Shown in pieces: positions 25,701 through 36,812 of a DNA stretch of 64,000 nucleotides; position 1 is the stretch's first letter; every line of letters starts with the position of its first letter. The stretch spans positions 372,001-436,000 of the forward strand of contig JAVXUO010000908.1 in NCBI GenBank assembly GCA_033065855.1. Reading direction: 5' to 3'. The position numbers and the translations under genes are program-made. This stretch comes from Escallonia rubra (Eukaryota > Streptophyta > Magnoliopsida > Escalloniales > Escalloniaceae). The notes beneath the pieces were generated by a model that did no database searches, was not told the DNA's origin, and saw only the letters and a program-made list of their open reading frames with translations.

Positions 25701-27085
25701 ATATGTAGACCTGTTTAATCCTTTAGCGGCAGGGGTGTGGATATAGAAAAACAGGGTGTATAATTTATAGCTTCTCACTTTTGTCCTTAGAAATACAATT
25801 TACCCCTCAAGTTTTCTATTGTAATAATATTATGCCTAAAAATTTGAAACTTTTAAATATAGCCTTACTTCTACACGCCTGCCTAGGTGCCTAAGCCGTT
25901 GCTCAAGACGGCAAATGAATATCTCATGTCTCCTTAGAAAAAGCCGTTTCATCATTTTTCTACAGGCTACTGCCTGGTGGAAGCCCAAACAACTGGCTTG
26001 GACTATGCACTTTGAATACCATGCTCGTGCAATTCAAGCCCATGGCAACCACTGCCTTCCAAAATGTTCTACCTTTCAGTTACAGAATCTTACTGTGCAA
26101 ATGCTGAAACTTTCCAGCATTTACACCCTGATTCTACTCTTAAGCGGCAAAACATTGCTAGATTGCTTAGGAAAGTGGTTTTCACCTATAGCTTACCCAA
26201 TTGGTAGAATCTTTGTGCGAAACGATTGGATTGACGTTCAAACTAAAAGAGGATTTTTATGCAGGCTTGCACATGCATGCACGCAGGGCACAAAGCGCCT
26301 TTAATATCCGAGAGTCAAAGTAGGTCAACATTATGCAGTCAAAACTACCTACCAAAAAAGATACATATTCAGTATTCCAAAAGTCACAGCTCAATATTAT
26401 CAATCTGTTCGTGTACTGATCCCAGTAAAACAATGATGTTGAGGATTTTGACTGAAGCTGTTTAGACTTGAGGATTCGACAGAAGCTGTTTATACTGATT
26501 CCGAAATTACACTTCGTATAAAGGATGGAAACCTAGCAGGAGAATGAGAGCAAAATGAGTTTTACTTATCTTCTATATCATTTACTGTTCCAACGTTGCA
26601 GGCCTTAGTGAACCAATTTTTTTATAAATTCTTTTCAAGCATGAGATTTAAATTCTTTTCTTATTTGATCACACAGAAGGATACGAGAAAATGCAAAACA
26701 TGTATCGGATGATTGTAGATGTACGTGATGTAGCTGAAGCACTGCTTTTGGTTTATGAGAGACCTGACACCAAGGGAAGATACATATGCATGGCTCACAT
26801 GATTAATACAGAGGACTTGGTGAATATGCTGAGGAGCATTTTTCCTAATTACCGCTACCCAAAGAGGTAAATTCTTTCTTTACAAATAATGCTTCTAAAC
26901 TACGTACTATCACAAATCATTTCAAGTTAGCCCAAGCATTTAATGATGGCAGTTTTACCGAGGGAAAGGAAGAAGAGCAGCTCAGTTCAGAGAAATTGCA
27001 GAGGTTGGGTTGGAGTTACAGGCCGCTGGAAGAAACTCTTATTGATTCTATTGAAAGCTACAGAGCGTCTGGAATTTTGGATTAG
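22767..27085 (+). CDS. Cinnamoyl-CoA-reductase-like SDR, copy 2 (318 aa)
   Basis: Six exons: 22767-22881, 24452-24621, 24687-24872, 24962-25124, 26677-26866 and 26953-27085, with the same exon lengths (115, 170, 186, 163, 190, 133) and phases as copies 1 and 3. The Rossmann motif [10 protein letters not shown], the SS pair at 125-126 and NWYCLSK (Tyr160/Lys164) are intact, so it should be an active NADPH-dependent reductase of the CCR-like group. Intron 2 again uses a GC donor. Intron 4 (about 1.55 kb) contains the right end of a TIR element that is complete in copy 3. Intron 5 is short (86 bp), unlike copy 1. It is closest to copy 3 throughout exons, introns and flanks, which points to a fairly recent tandem duplication. 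Confidence 0.93.
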
Positions 27086-27629
27086 AATGGTATTTTGTTA
27101 CAGCTCTTGTGATTGAACTCCCATCAGGCATGTTCACATCCAAACCTTCTATGCTTTAACAGATTCTATGCTCCTTGGACTTACTGCCGTTTGTGTATTT
27201 TGGAAAGGTTATAACAGTGTGTAGTTTTTATCACTTGGTTTGATGACACAAACAACATTGCTGCTTTGGCTGCTTCCTGGGCATCTATCACTGCTAAGCA
27301 TCCCCGTTCTTATTTTCTCTTTTTGTGTATGAGGATTTCTGAGAAGATTAGAATGACTTCTTGTCAATGATCCATTACTAGCTTATGCTCCATCTAATGG
27401 GTTATCACCAACGTGATATTACTGTCTGGAGATGGAAGAACGCTCGCCCGTGGTTAGATCCGCTCTTCTTGGTTCGTATTTGCCCAGATACGATGAATGT
27501 AGTAGGATTTCATTTCCCTAGAGCTTTGAATCTTCAAGATCCTGCCTTGGGAGGCCCTCTTTCGGTCTTCATAAGATCCAGTTTTAGTCACTGCAGCATC
27601 ATGAGCTGCCATCCGATGCGGTGGATCGT

Positions 27630-28982
27630 TTTTAGTTACAATAATTCTTAATTAATTAATTAATCGTAATTTCTTTTTGATCTGTCTATATATATATATA
27701 TATATAAAAGCCGAAACTAAGAGAATGTGTCAAGTTATCGTTTATTTAGACACTTTCTTAGATCGCTACGTGAACTTTCTTATTTTGACTTTTTGAAACA
27801 TTTTGAATGTGCTTACTTTTATAATAATAATTTGGATTTATTTCTTCTCTCCTTCTCTCTCTTATCCAAATAGATTCGAAATTTTTTTTTTGCCATTTGA
27901 AATTTAACTAGTTGTATAGATTCTATATTTCTCTCTCTTCTATGTCAACATGTCACACCCAAAAAATTTATTTATATCTTTGCAATTCCATTAATTCCTA
28001 AATTCTGTCGAAAGTAATTCTTTTTATATTCCTTCAATCTTAAATCTTTTTTATTGTTTACATAAGTCCAATATTCTTGATTGGTTTTTCTCTAACTACC
28101 GTAATCTCCTTCCTTTCATTTGATTATATAGTTTAATCTCCCATTTTATGTTCAATCATTTATTATATATCTCTACTATTTTCTTCATGACCTTGAGTCA
28201 TACAAATCTCAACACAGGTTATTCTTATTAGTATCATCGTTATAATTCCTATTAGTTATGAGAGACTATGTTTATAATTTTACATATTAATTTTTATCTT
28301 CATTTGTTGCTAAAGCTAACAATTATTACTTAAGTTCATTTTTAACGACGAAAATTGGTAGGAGAACTCATATTAAAAGGTCAAAATAAACTTTCAATTA
28401 TTTTTTTGTCACTATCAATTTTGTTATTGTTATTAGGCATACAAGTGAAAGATCTCTCAATAAGTATCTTGATAGTTGTTACTCTTTGTGCAGTGCACAA
28501 GATCAAAATTGGTTAAGAAAGACTCTATAGATGTTTTTTCATGTTTACTCTTCTTTCATTTTTTTATTAGGAAAAATTTTGATTGCTATCCCCGGTTGAA
28601 GGAATCTTCATCCTACTCCCTATATAGCGACAATCAATCGTTTCTAAATATTTCTAGTGACTTTTATTTAGTGACGCTAAAAAAATTCTGCTAATAATTA
28701 TCACTGAAAGTGTTAGAATAAAGGCCAATAGACACATTTTGTGACTATTAATTGTCACTATACACGGGGTTGGAGGAAGATTCCTACAACCCAGGTATGA
28801 GTCAACGTTTGTTCTTTTTATTATATTTATCTCTCCACTAACTAATTTTTTTCTCTCCTGACGTACTTTCTTTCCTCACTGTCTCTTGAGGTAAAATGAG
28901 AAATTCATAAATTATAGTAACTCATATCCTAAATAAGCATGTAAGTCAAAATTGATCAAATAAAATGGGACGAAAGGAGTAC
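27630..28982. mobile_element. Stowaway-like element, left end lost
   Basis: The right end (GGGACGAAAGGAGTAC, inverse GTACTCCTTTCGTCCC) has the form of a Tc1/mariner Stowaway terminus. The matching left end with CTCCCTCCGT is present in the copy-3 flank but deleted here. A TA microsatellite (27687-27706) lies near the left side. There is no coding capacity. The flank of copy 1 has no insertion at the matching place. Confidence 0.5.
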
Positions 28983-29920
28983 ATAACAGTGGGAGTATGG
29001 GATTTGATGCATCTTTTATGTATCATCCCATCTGAGTTGTCCCTTATTTTGGTATTTCCAAAAGCTAGCAGCCCGTATGTGACTCTGCTTTCCTTCGAGT
29101 CCATCGTATTGATCATCTTTTGAGACCACCCATTTTGTATTTTTAATTTATGAAGTTTGATAAGGAAAAAAGTTATAAAAGAAAAAGATATTCAACCACA
29201 CGAAAATGATATTAATTAATACAAAAAGATTAAAACCAATTTCCAAACACTAAAACCACTACGAGAAGACTAAAAAAGTTCCTAAAACCATAGAGAAAAT
29301 CACTAATCCACGTGCTATTTAGCTACTACACAATGAGCCGCCCCATTAGCCAAAGTAGTTACAAGTTCAAACAAAACTTATATAATCATCGTAGTTCAAA
29401 CTGGTCCCAAAACTCAAAGGATGAAACTGAAAGTCCAAGCAATACCTTTCTAATCAATTTTTAAGACATTTTTTCCAATTTTTAAAATTGAAAAAAAAAG
29501 AGCAAAAAAAAAAAAAAACCGTGTCAAACGGCCCCTAAACATTGTTCTACCATTATTTTGACTTTGGCTTATACGTCCCTCACGTAAAGATAATTATTTG
29601 ACTCATCAGTTTTAACAAGTGGTATTTGAGACGTAATATTTTTTGCCGGTTAGATTAAAACCTTACGATTCTGTTATATTTCTCTACCGCAAAAAAAAAA
29701 AAAAAAATCGTGTTAATAAGTGATCACATGGGGGTTATCAGTATGATTCTGGTTCGACTTCTTTTGATCTAGGCGCCTTAACGGAACCCTTTCTTAATCC
29801 TAATTCCAAACGTTTAAAATTGTTAAATATTTAGTCTAAATGTTTAAAATGGTTAGATATATAGTAAAAATACTAAGAATCGGAACAAAACTAATCTCTA
29901 GTATAGAAAGGAACATTCGA

Positions 29921-30287
29921 CATACTCCATCTATCCCACATAATTTGATCTTTGTAAAAAAATAAAAAAACAAAAATTTGATCAACCCTCCCTTTTACGC
30001 CGTCCCACAAAATTGCTCATTTCCAAATTAAGAAGATTCCGTAGGTACTTTTACATATTTACCATTTTTTTACACTTTTTTTAATTTTATTTTTCTTTCC
30101 ACATTTAAATCTTCGTCAATTCATTTTCTCTCTCTACTTTTTACATTTAACACTTCACTAATTCATTTTTTTCTTTTCTTCTCCTATTTTCTCTAAAGGG
30201 AAGAATATAAAATATGTAATATATTACTTAAATCTTTAATCTATGTAAAAAAATAATTGATCAGATTATATGAGACGAATAAAATAG
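29921..30287. mobile_element. Stowaway-like MITE
   Basis: The left end TACTCCATCTATCCCACATA pairs with the right end (inverse TACTATTTTATTCGTCTCAT) over about 28 bp with mismatches, including the shared ATAAT.TGATC block. The TA at each end fits a mariner-type target. A shorter related copy lies at about 47503-47863. Confidence 0.5.
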
Positions 30288-30306
30288 TATTCATGTGGTG
30301 GATGAA

Positions 30307-31361
30307 TTCTTTATCTTAATAATGCTTTATCTTAATAATGCTTCTAAAGCATGTACTGGTATTATCTAAAAAAAGTTTCGGCCCTTGGGTTTGTTGCATA
30401 TTTAAACATTGTGAAATATTGTGTAAAAATAATTGCGTCTTTTGGTTCAGATCATCCATATATCCTCATCTCAATTATTTATCTGGTTTTCCTAATGTAT
30501 TATTGCCTTCTTTTTCACGAACATTTACCATTGGCAGTTTTATCGCGGGAGAGGAAGCAGAGCCGCAGTTCAGAGAAATTGCAGAGGGTGGGTTGGAGTT
30601 ACAGGCCGCTGGAAGAAACTCTCATTGATACTATTGAAAGCTATAAATTGTCTGGAATTTGGATTAGAATGGGATTTTGTTACAGCTTTTGCGATTGAAC
30701 TTCCATCAGGCATTCTCACGTCCAAACCTTCTATGCTATAGCAGATCTTATGCTCCCACCACGATGTGTATGCTATGGGCTGTTCATATTAATGTTTTGA
30801 ACTTTACTGCAGTTTGTTTACTTTTAGTAACGCTGTAACAGAGTAGTTTTCACACAAACAATATTGCTGCTTTGGCTGCTTCCAGGTCACGTATCACGGC
30901 TGAGCGTCCCCGTTCTTACTCCTCTGTTTTGGTTGAAACTGACTGCGATGACTCATGACAGTGAGGACTTCTGAAAAGATTAGTACCAACTTGTGAAATG
31001 ATCTAAGACTAGCACGTTTGAAGGAGTCTGTGTCCACCAAGGTGGGTTCAACTACTGCCGGCGGGAGCCTAAAACATCAGCTATGCGGGCCTTGCGTGCT
31101 TTCTGTGTGCACAGGGCACGCTATTATATGTACATATGCATAATCAATTTTTTCCTCAAAATTCTAGTGCATTATCTTTGGAGAGAACCATGAGAAGGGC
31201 TGTTAAGATTTCTTCGTAAAAATTGGTCCTGTTGCGGCAAAAGTCATGCACCCAGTCCTGGTAAACGGTGATACGTGAATGGCAGGCAAAAGCAGCTAAT
31301 GTTGGCCACTTTTAAGACCCTCTGTTCTCTATTTTCAATTTATGAAGTTTGATCAGGACAG

Positions 31362-31368
<7 letters not shown>
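30307..31368 (+). pseudogene. Orphan last exon of reductase copy 1 plus its 3' flank
   Basis: This segment is collinear with 20479-21868, that is, intron 5, exon 6 and downstream DNA of copy 1. The exon-6 relic (30538-30667) keeps the acceptor and most codons but has lost two bases (GAGCCGCAG against GAGCCGCTCAG), shifting the frame, and one more base near the stop. No exons 1-5 precede it. A 17-bp local duplication (TTTATCTTAATAATGC twice) sits just after the junction, and about 395 bp of the copy-1 flank (21413-21808) is replaced here by about 75 unrelated bases. Confidence 0.88.

Positions 31369-31398
<30 letters not shown>
31364..31398. repeat. TA microsatellite at the left edge of the MULE
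   Basis: A run of TA dinucleotides ends directly before the left inverted repeat of the Mutator-like element. The matching place after copy 1 (21868) reads ATATACGTGG, so the run expanded here or was the insertion target. Confidence 0.85.
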
Positions 31399-31399
<1 letters not shown>

Positions 31400-31753
31400 T
31401 TAATTACGCCATTGACCATTGAACTATTAGGCATATTTCATTTTGACCACTGGACTTACAATTGTGTCAAAGTGACCACTGATGTTTAAACTTTGTCCAA
31501 ATAAGGTCATTCCGTTCAGTAGAGCTTATCGGCGTTCCGTTAACTCCCTTTAGTGAGGGGTAACCACGTCATTTTGCCTATTATCTTCCCCTTTTCTTCT
31601 CTTCTTTCCCTCCATTCTTCTTTCCCTCCATATTTCTTTCCCGCCCAGCATCTCATCTCATTTTCCCTCCTCTTCTTCCACATCACAAGACATTCTACTT
31701 CTTCTTCCACAGCAAACAAAAAGAAAAAAAAAACCCAATCCACTCCTCCTTCC

Positions 31754-32146
31754 ATGGGTTGCTACTGTCGAAAGAGTCCAACAATTAAGACATCATGGAC
31801 CCCGAAAAACCCAGGAAGAAGATTCATGGCTTGCGGAGCTGAAAATGAAGATCCATGTGAGTATTTTATTTGGATTGATCCACCCATGTGTGAAAGGGCT
31901 GTGCAAATCATACCTGGACTGCTACGAAGGATCAATGGAAATGCTGAGGAGGTTCGAAGGCTTATGGTGCAAATTGAAGGTAAACAAGAGCAATTGGTGA
32001 CATATGAGAAGAAACTGAGAAGCTATCAATGGAAGGAAAAGATATTGTGGTTTGTCTTGTTGTGCTCATGGGTGTTCTTTGTAATGAACTTCAAGTCAAA
32101 AAGAACCGCAAACAACAGTTTGCTTTTGGAGATTGGAGAGTTGTGA
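31754..32146 (+). CDS. GRF-type zinc-finger protein with C-terminal TM segment (MULE second gene, 130 aa)
   Basis: A single-exon frame from the ATG at 31754 (context CCATGG) to TGA. The frame is open further upstream but without an ATG, and that part is low-complexity leader. The N-terminus holds a GRF-like zinc finger: Cys3 and Cys5, the NPGRRFMACG motif (19-28, Cys27) and CEYFIW with Cys35. Residues 63-95 are charged and heptad-like (coiled coil), and 97-113 (ILWFVLLCSWVFFVMNF) form a membrane segment. GRF fingers bind single-stranded nucleic acid in other proteins. Plant genomes hold many small proteins of this build, often annotated as uncharacterised At4g04775-like (from memory). Lying within MULE ends, it occupies the place that mudrB has in maize MuDR, but I see no similarity to MURB. 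Its role in transposition is unknown. Confidence 0.8.
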   Translation: MGCYCRKSPTIKTSWTPKNPGRRFMACGAENEDPCEYFIWIDPPMCERAVQIIPGLLRRINGNAEEVRRLMVQIEGKQEQLVTYEKKLRSYQWKEKILWFVLLCSWVFFVMNFKSKRTANNSLLLEIGEL

Positions 32147-32628
32147 TCTGGGTAACAATTTGTGTCTGGGGACTTGTGTTCTTTGTAATGTTAGTGTTTT
32201 TAATGTAATGTAATGGAAAGGGATGTGCATGTAATGGCAGCTGTAATGGAAAGAATATAATGGAAGCAGTTTGTTTGTTTGTGCTTAACAGTTTGTTTGT
32301 GCTTGATTGGGATGTAATGGAAAAACATGTAATGGAAGCAGCTGTAATGGAAAGAAAAAAATGGAAGCAGCTGTAATGTATGAATATTGTTGACTATAAT
32401 TGCTTCTGTTTCAAAATGGCATTTGTCAATGCTTCTTTACCAACATAACATCAATATTATTCTAAGGACAAATCTGCCTACCTACAGCTATAAAACAAAA
32501 GGCTGTAGAATGATATGTCCATAAAAGCTATAAGTTATCCACAGAAGACTCCATCTATCCCAACATGCTTCCTAAATCAAAAAGCTACAGCTATCCACAA
32601 AAGGCTTTAGTCTTCCCATGTACACAAG
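32147..32628. other. Region between the two MULE genes
   Basis: Short repeats of TGTAATGGAA and AATGGAAGCAG recur between 32200 and 32390. This is probably the shared 3' UTR/terminator zone of the convergent genes. Confidence 0.55.
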
Positions 32629-35600
32629 TTATCTCCTAACTGATTGTCTTGTTGTAGGTCTTGCTCCTTGGCTTGAAGTTGCTGTACTTGCACCTCCTGT
32701 TGCACATTGTTGGCCAGAAGTTGCATTGTTTCTCCTCACCTGTAAATCATAAAATAACTAAGGAATAAGTAATTCACATACAAAATATAGATGGCTAATA
32801 AGAAATAGGTTCAAACTCACTGGATATTTCTTCCTTCCAGCTTCAGGTTGTAGCCAACCTTTGGGGTTTGGATCTGTCACCTTCTTCTTCTTAGGCTGGA
32901 TTCTCTTTTCACTGCCTTGTGTAGTGCATCCTGCCTTCCCAGTGTTATGACCACCTGTAGCTGTCACCTTCCCCATGACCTTGCCCCGACCTCGATTCCC
33001 CTTCTTAGGTTCTCTTGTCTTTGGTTGACACCCTTGCCCCCTGCAACCCCTACTGTTGTGCCCAGCATTGCCACATTTGCTACAGGTGATAACCATTCCC
33101 TTTCTTCCTAATTTTCCAGCCCCATCAGGTAGACCCCTCTTAGGCTGTGTGACCTCATCCCAATCCTTCCTTCTTAGCTTCTTAGGCCTACCAGGTTGCT
33201 TATGATATATAGGTGGAAGAATGGTCCCTTTATTTGTTGGTTCCCAAAGGTTGGAACCACTAAGGGGGTTCACTAAGTAGTCATAGACTTTCTTAAAAGT
33301 TTCAACCCTAAAACACTCATCAACCCACTGCTCAGGTTCACCCCCATTCCCTCCATTAGCCATGTCATTGTAAATTGCTGAAATTGCATGTGCACATGGA
33401 ATTCCACATAAATCCCATTTTCTGCAGCTGCAAGTCTTGTTGTGCAGGTCAACCACATAACCTTCCCCACTTGCAGCCCTCACACTATATAGACTGCCAC
33501 CATTCCAAGCACAATTATAGTGGCAGGACTTCAACTTCAACTTCTCTAACTTAGCCTGAATCTTGGGACACAACAAACCATCCCACTTTTCCATCTCTTT
33601 TCTCTTCTTCACAATCCTTTGCATTACTTGATTTCTAATGTTCTCAAGGCATGTAATTATAGGTTTATCCCTAGCACTGACAATGGCCCCATTAAACACC
33701 TCACAGTAGTTATTTAGCAATAGATCACACCTGGTCTTCAGTGAGAAGTGAGATCTAGACCAATAATGGGGTGGGATCTTAGCTAAGTATTCATAAGCAC
33801 CTACACAGTCTTCTTTTATCTGTTGCATGCTTCTGCCAAAGTATATGGCATTGGGAGCCTTTGCAGCATTCCACATGGCATTCTTAAGATCTAAACTCCT
33901 AAACTGCTTCTTGAAATTTTTGTACATGTGCATGACACAATACCTCTGTTCACACAGAGGTAGAACTGTTTCTAGTGCTGTCAGCAAACCCTAAAAAAAT
34001 GATTAAATAAAGTAAACAAGTTAGTGGAAAATATTAAATAGCAAATAAGTTGAGAAATATAGTTAATGGTTGATTATTACCTTTTGTTGGTCTGAAATGA
34101 AAGTCCATTCACTTTGGTCCTCAATCTGTAAGTCTTCTTTTAAAAGGTTGATGAACCATTCCCAAGAGAGCATGTTTTCTGCCTCAACCACTGCCCATGC
34201 AAAGGGGTACATGCCATTATCAGGGTCAATACCCACTGCTGTCAACAGTTGTCCTGGGAAAGGACCTTTTAAAAAGCACCCATCAAGCCCCACAATTTTC
34301 TTACACCCTGTCTTGAACCCATTCTTCAGAGGGCCCAAACACATGTACAACCTTAAAAACCTAGGGAATTCTTCTCCAACTATTGGCTCACACAGCTTCA
34401 TAAGTGCAGTGGTCCCTGGATTGCACTTGGTCACCTCATTACAATAGTCCCATAAACCCTTAAATTGCTCCCTATAACTGCCATCAATCATATCTGCTGC
34501 CTTCCTTTTTGCTCTGTAAACTTTACTTCTAGAAACACCAGCTTCCAAATCTGTCCTAATAGTTTCTCTTATTGACTCAAGTGGCCATGTGGGGTTTGAT
34601 CTGAACTTCTCCAGGTATTTTTTGGATATCCAATCAGCTTTGATATGTTGGTTATAGTATACATGTGGGCAAATGTGCTCTTTATGATATGTCTTAACAA
34701 TTAAGCTATCTTTCTCAGCAAGCTTGGAAGCATATAAAACCCACTCACACTGTGGACTCCCATAACACTTTGCTCTAACCCTTTCTTTTTCATTTGTGTA
34801 CAATTTTATGTTTCTTCTAGTCAGGATTGCATGTTCTCTGATAGATTGCTTCAAGACACCTGCATTACCAAACAACTGACCTACACTAAATTTGGGCCTG
34901 CTCATGTCTACTTCAGGGTTAAACTGAACACAACTCCTCTTATCTTTGTCAACTTCATCCTCAGACATACTTGTCAAACTCCTTAGTTCATCAGAGTCAT
35001 CATAATCTGATGTCCTTTCTTGTTCCTCAGATTGTAGTACTGCTTGATCCCTGATGACCATGTCATTCCAATCTTCACCTACATCTACATTTGCATGGTA
35101 AAGATCTATATCTTCCTCAACCTCATACTCACTATCATATATATCATTAGGAGGGCAGTACTGTGAGTCATCTGAGTCACTATCATGCTCACTCTCATTC
35201 CCATGCCCACTCCCAATCTGTGAGTCATCTGAGTCACTATCATGCTCACTCTCATTCCCATGCCCACTCCCAATCTGATCAGTGTTTACATGCCCACTCT
35301 CATTCTGATCAGTGTTCACATGCTCACTCTCATTCCCATGCCCACTCCCAATCTGATCAGTGTTTACATGCCCACTCTCATTCTGATCAGTGTTCACATG
35401 CTCACTCTCATTCCCATGCCCACTCCCAATCTGATCAGTGTTTACATGCTCATGCTCTGAGTTGCTGTTAACAGTGTGTAACTCTTGCTCATTGGGATGT
35501 TCATTTTCACATGGGGGAAGAAGAAGCTGGGTAAACTTATTGTTCTCATAGTATGATGCATCCAGGTCATCCTGAGTACCTAATGGATGTTCATCACATA

Positions 35601-36381
35601 AATCAATCTCCTCAATTACAACTGATGAACCAGTTACAGGTGGAGGTACAAAATACTCCTCCACTGATGCACTTCCATGCTCAACATAGAATTCTACAAC
35701 ATTAACCTTTTTCTCAGTTATAACTCTTATTAGTTCCCTGATATCATCATCACCCCCTAGACCCCTCAACCCATTGTCAAGGCTCATCCCAGGAACCCTG
35801 TAATAATAAAACATCACCTCATGCCCATAACCGAACTCCTTTAACATTTCATCCACTTCATGCATTGACATCTTATCACACTCACAGTAATCGAAATAAT
35901 TAACAAGGCCATCAATGTAGTGCCTCTTTGGCATGTAAACAAACTCTCCACCACTGTGCAACTCAACTGTAAAGAAGTCTACTGACGTTCCTGTTTATAA
36001 GATATTTACTAATTAATACTCCAATTTCACGTTATAAAGTGCATATTATAGTAATTTCGAACAGCAAATTGCTATTCCCAAGCCCATAAACAAATAAGAA
36101 AAAAATTGAATTTAATTAACATAACAGCATGCATGCATTCTATATAAAAATTACTTCTAAGTATGTGTAAACAACATTATTTGTGAATCTGTATAAACAA
36201 TATTATTTGGGAATCTGTGTAAACAACATTATTTCATGGATCATGATTGTGTGGGTGGCTACATCAGGATTCGTGTCTATTTAAAAAACATATCACTAAA
36301 TCTAAAAAATGTATAGAAAAACTTACCGTAAAGATCGTGTGTTTCAAGATGGGTACCCTCTTCTCTAAGAACCCACGCCAT
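32629..36381 (-). CDS. MuDR-type (MURA) transposase, four exons (1081 aa)
   Basis: Exons on the minus strand: 36381-36327, 35990-34081, 33990-32821 and 32739-32629. Phases join exactly (55, 1910, 1170 and 111 nt). Exon 1 (MAWVLREEGTHLETHDLY) is inferred from a good donor (TACG|gtaagt) and an acceptor (aaacag|GAACG) that restores frame; without it the next exon lacks an ATG. Domains in order: N-terminal MULE region (VDFFTVELHSGGEFV); an acidic low-complexity repeat (about 195-290); a MuDR DNA-binding region starting RPKFSVGQLF; the MULE DDE catalytic domain with Asp588 (GLDGCFLKGPF) and Asp652 (FISDQQKG) and the NNYCEVFN motif (748-755); a SWIM zinc finger (CSCRKW, then CGIPCAH, 842-856); an AT-hook-like GRPKKLRR; and a CCHC knuckle (CSKCGNAGHNSRGC, 958-971). 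No stop or frameshift was seen, so it may be functional. Confidence 0.9.
35163..35450. repeat. Coding minisatellite in the transposase, 78-bp and 57-bp units
   Basis: On the minus strand the repeat encodes alternating blocks HVNTDQIGSGHGNESE and HVNTDQNESG (26-residue unit, about 2.5 copies), then IGSGHGNESEHDSDSDDSQ twice. The DNA copies are nearly identical and keep the frame. Confidence 0.9.
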
Positions 36382-36412
36382 TGCAATCTTTTATCTCCGT
36401 GGACTTTACTTG

Positions 36413-36650
36413 ATTCGAGTAAAGGAAACGACGATCTCCCTCTGAAAATCAAAGAAGATGGAAAGACAGAGAAAGAGGAGACGATGTGTGTCTTTGTAGA
36501 AACGAACAACAGGTAGAGTGACGAATTGATCGTTCTTCGAGTAAAGGAATAACGATCTCCCTCTGAAAATCGAAGAAGATGGAAGGACAGAGAAAGAGGA
36601 GACGAACTGTCTCTCTGAAGAAACGACGGACAGGTAGAGTGACGACTTTA
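36413..36650. repeat. Tandem duplication in the transposase upstream region, about 122-bp period
   Basis: Copies start near 36417 and 36539 (GAGTAAAGGAA, then CGATCTCCCTCTGAAAATC) and end with ACAGGTAGAGTGACGA. They lie just upstream of the transposase ATG, so they form its 5' UTR or promoter. Confidence 0.85.
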
Positions 36651-36812
36651 CCCTTCAAATTTGAAACTTAACGGATTTGTTCTCGACGGAACCTAACAGA
36701 ATGACCTTATTTGGACAAAGTTTAAACATCAGTGGTCACTTTGACACAATTGTAAGTCCAGTGGTCAAAATGAAATATGCCTAATAGTTCAATGGTCAAT
36801 GGCGTAATTAAC

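Larger units (their letters stand above)
27086..30306. other. Downstream flank of reductase copy 2, repeated after copy 3
   Basis: The whole stretch is collinear with 44304-47904 downstream of copy 3. A frame at 27385-27651 falls in a block that also lies downstream of copies 1 and 3; it has no recognised motif. The region ends at a duplication junction at about 30305-30306, where sequence switches to that of intron 5 of copy 1. Confidence 0.75.
31399..36812. mobile_element. Complete two-gene Mutator-like element (MULE)
   Basis: The ends are 114-bp terminal inverted repeats (31399-31512 and 36699-36812, starting GTTAATTACGCC) that I read as identical. Inside are a MuDR-type transposase gene on the minus strand and a GRF zinc-finger gene on the plus strand, arranged convergently with about 480 bp between their stop codons. 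Identical ends and an open transposase suggest a recent insertion, so the element may still be able to move. It lies between the orphan exon segment and the promoter of reductase copy 3. No 9-bp target duplication is visible: the left neighbour is a TA microsatellite, and about 500 bp found at the matching place after copy 1 (21868-22373) is missing. Confidence 0.92.

Noticed and set aside
31553-31753. Upstream extension of the GRF zinc-finger frame (67 codons)
   Set aside because: It has no ATG and is Ser/Phe/Leu low complexity; the ATG at 31754 in CCATGG context directly precedes the zinc finger.
36264-36509. 81-codon minus-strand frame over the MULE transposase leader
   Set aside because: It is a different frame from the inferred exon 1, which has a good donor and restores phase with exon 2.
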